From positions 1-64,000 of the forward strand of contig NZ_FCOX02000031.1 in the NCBI RefSeq assembly GCF_900044055.2: a stretch of 64,000 nt of DNA, written 5' to 3'. Source of the stretch: Caballeronia calidae (lineage in GTDB: Bacteria > Pseudomonadota > Gammaproteobacteria > Burkholderiales > Burkholderiaceae). Positions 62,395 to 64,000 of the stretch are shown here, one piece after another. The number at the start of each line of letters is the position of its first letter. Within the stretch, counting starts at the first letter, position 1. Below the pieces are notes generated by a model. The model worked only from the letters and a program-made list of their open reading frames with translations. It ran no database searches and was not told the origin of the DNA. The translations under genes and the position numbers were made by a program.

Positions 62395-63351
62395 TCAGAA
62401 GCGGAAGTCATTGAAGAACTTTTCGCGCTCCATCACGGTGAGCGCGGCGCGCTTGTGCGGGAAATCGAACTCCTTCAGCGTATAGAAACCCATGCGATGC
62501 ATGTACGCGATATGCCGCACATGATCGACGCGCGGTTCGCCCACGAGCCGCCCGGTGCGCGGATCATCGATGAACATGTAGTGCAGCACGCCGCTCCACC
62601 ACGCCTTCAGCTTGCCTGCGCTTTGGAATTGCGCATCCCCGATCAGCAGATGCAGGCCGCGGTCGAAGTCGCCCGCATCGTAGAACGGGCCGAGGCGGTC
62701 TTCCTTCGCCCAATAGAACTCGAAGTATCCGAAGGGCTTATCGTCGAAATAGCCGATCATCGGATGCATGTGCGGGTCTTCGCGACGTTCCGCGAGATAA
62801 GCCGCGTGCTCGGCCCGTGTGCCGCGCTGGTCCCAGAAGTGCGCTACGCGGTCGAGGTTCATCCATTCGCTGAAGACTTTCGAATCTGATTCGGGATCGG
62901 CGGTGCGCAGGCTGAAGGTCATGGCGATCTGCGGGAAGTGGCGTTCGTAGATCGTGCCTTCGGTGTTTTCGGGTCTGACTGGATGCGTGACGCCGTTGCT
63001 GCTTTCTGTGTAGCGCAGAAGGGTTTCGCTCGATGGTGGGGCCTTTAGCCAAGGGCGAGGGCTTTGCCAGAAGGTGTTGCGCGATGTGGTGAGCAGAATG
63101 TGATCGTCGCGGGGATCGGCATTGTCGATCAGGTTTTCGTTTTGTGCCTGGGCGGCGAAGGCTATTGCTGGTACAGCTTCGCTTGGCGCATGAGGTATGG
63201 ATAACGTCGCCGTGCGGCGCTCAGGCTCGTTGCAGTAGATTTCGCATAGGGCGTTGAGCAATGTCTCCGACTTGTAATGCTGTTGCCATGCGGGTAATGT
63301 GCGGTCCGCTTTTGTTGCTTTTACTGCTTCTGCATCCGGTGCTGTGTTCAT
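62395..63351 (-). CDS. Siderophore-type N-acetyltransferase (IucB/AlcB/RhbD family)
   Basis: A 318-residue protein. The C-terminal acyltransferase domain contains HPMIGYFDDKPFGYFEFYW, then KEDRLGPFYDAGDFDRGLHL and GEPRVDHVRHIAYMHRMGF, as in enzymes that acylate N6-hydroxylysine or similar amines in siderophore assembly. No other siderophore gene is in the window. The start is ATG 63351 with AGAGAGG upstream; the frame stays open 88 more codons through the repeats at 63400-63615, which is not real coding sequence. Confidence 0.88.
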   Translation of the reverse strand: MNTAPDAEAVKATKADRTLPAWQQHYKSETLLNALCEIYCNEPERRTATLSIPHAPSEAVPAIAFAAQAQNENLIDNADPRDDHILLTTSRNTFWQSPRPWLKAPPSSETLLRYTESSNGVTHPVRPENTEGTIYERHFPQIAMTFSLRTADPESDSKVFSEWMNLDRVAHFWDQRGTRAEHAAYLAERREDPHMHPMIGYFDDKPFGYFEFYWAKEDRLGPFYDAGDFDRGLHLLIGDAQFQSAGKLKAWWSGVLHYMFIDDPRTGRLVGEPRVDHVRHIAYMHRMGFYTLKEFDFPHKRAALTVMEREKFFNDFRF

Positions 63352-63400
63352 TGTTGTGCCTCTCTGGCAGTTTTCTCTCTGATGGATCAGGCTTCTGGCG

Positions 63401-63534
63401 GATCCTGTGTTCGCGTCGGTCTGTTGGCACTGCCCCTGTGCGGGGCGGCAGTCGCTTTTTGCTTCGCTTTCTATGGAATCCTGTTTTCGTGTCGGTCTAT
63501 TTGCGTTGCCCCTGTGCGGGGCGGCAGTCACTTT
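63401..63534. repeat. Two tandem copies of the repeat-element flank
   Basis: A 58-bp unit with GTCGGTCT and GCCCCTGTGCGGGGCGGCAGTC occurs at 63401-63458 and again at 63476-63534, a period of about 75 bp. The second copy belongs to the large element. Each holds the GCCCC / GGGGC hairpin. They lie upstream of the acetyltransferase gene, in its leader or promoter region. Confidence 0.85.
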
Positions 63535-64000
63535 CTTTGCTGCTGCAAAGAAAGTAACCAAAGAAACAGCTATCCCCATCCAAAGTACTTCAAGCCGGCC
63601 CCGGCACAGAAGCACTCTCGTGGTCCGGCAGTAGCGAGTGCCCTCATAGGTCTAATCGGGCTTGGATCGCGCACGGTCTGTCTCATCGCACCACTTAACT
63701 GACTGGTAAGGCGCCAAATAGCTCCAGCCCGCTTCGCGGCCGACCGGTCCATCGGGGCTGCGTGTGCTTCCTTTCTAACGCTTCCATCTCACTGCATCTG
63801 CTTTCCGTTGGTTTCCCTTGCAAACCCAACGGCAGCGCGTAGCGCTGTGCCGGAACTCTTTGGTGCTGCACCAGCGCGCTATAACTTCTAGCTTGTCAGA
63901 CCGTGCGCGATCCAAGCCCGATTAGGCCTATGAGGGCACTCGCTACTGCCGGACCACGTGCCATCTTCTGTGCCGCGGCCGGCATGAAGTGCTTAGGCTG
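63480..64000. repeat. Large palindromic repeat element, copy 2 (cut by window end)
   Basis: Reverse-complemented, it matches 1-532 throughout: arms at about 63560-63680 and 63895-64000, the CAGCGC / GCGCTG inner hairpin (about 63825-63850), the GTTGGGTTTGCAAGGGAAACC segment of the centre, and the perfect hairpin at 63531-63554. So the two copies point toward each other across the window. Its right arm is cut by the window end. Confidence 0.85.

Noticed and set aside
63352..63615. N-terminal 88-codon extension of the acetyltransferase
   Set aside because: It translates the repeat element and its tandem copies, has no ribosome binding site, and the family starts near the ATG at 63351.

Overview
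The window is GC-rich DNA (strong G/C at third codon positions) from a Burkholderiaceae genome, most likely Caballeronia, Paraburkholderia or Burkholderia. The basis is the gene families present: Burkholderia-type trimeric porin, malate synthase G, a YagTSR-type molybdenum hydroxylase, an OFA transporter with its 45-residue partner, a DUF779/aldehyde dehydrogenase pair and a CPPGQAKKGNC lipoprotein. I see no rRNA, tRNA, CRISPR array, transposase or phage gene. Species-level naming is inference.

Both ends of the window lie in copies, in opposite orientation, of the same roughly 0.5-kb palindromic repeat (1-532 and 63480-64000). From left to right: an MHS-family transporter and a small conserved protein; a 1613-residue hybrid kinase with two transmitters, convergent with an EAL-CBS-GGDEF protein; DAHP synthase, a HAD hydrolase, aldose 1-epimerase and a porin; a branched-chain-type ABC transporter operon (binding protein, two permeases, fused double ATPase) at 14.1-18.8 kb; a sparse region at 19.1-22.7 kb with orphan TadE- and TadG-like proteins, a 54-residue lipoprotein and decayed coding sequence; a PRC-barrel protein; and a two-kinase operon at 23.2-31.4 kb whose first gene carries nine nearly identical 92-residue HAMP repeats.

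The next part is metabolic: a beta-propeller lipoprotein, an Ala/Lys-rich exported protein, two glutathione S-transferases, an acyl-CoA ligase and enoyl-CoA hydratase pair, an aldehyde dehydrogenase with DUF779 partner behind a probable sigma-54 promoter, an OFA transporter with a 45-residue small subunit, HiPIP, DUF4019, an endonuclease/phosphatase-fold enzyme, and an amidohydrolase/M14-like peptidase operon beside a LysR regulator and a second MHS transporter. At 50.0-53.8 kb lies a three-subunit molybdenum hydroxylase (2Fe-2S, FAD, Mo subunits). A UPF0149/SEC-C protein follows, then a ruined MntA/HepT toxin-antitoxin pair, malate synthase G, an operon of urea transporter, class II aldolase and tautomerase, a small membrane protein, an Fe-type alcohol dehydrogenase divergent from a LysR regulator, and a siderophore-type N-acetyltransferase.

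Several real genes are very short (35, 39, 45 and 54 residues) and were found by reading the gaps. The most distinctive signals are the paired palindromic elements, the HAMP-array kinase, the LivG-LivF fusion, the decayed toxin-antitoxin pair, the sigma-54 control region of the aldehyde dehydrogenase, and a terminator whose T-run abuts the ribosome binding site of a 35-residue membrane peptide.
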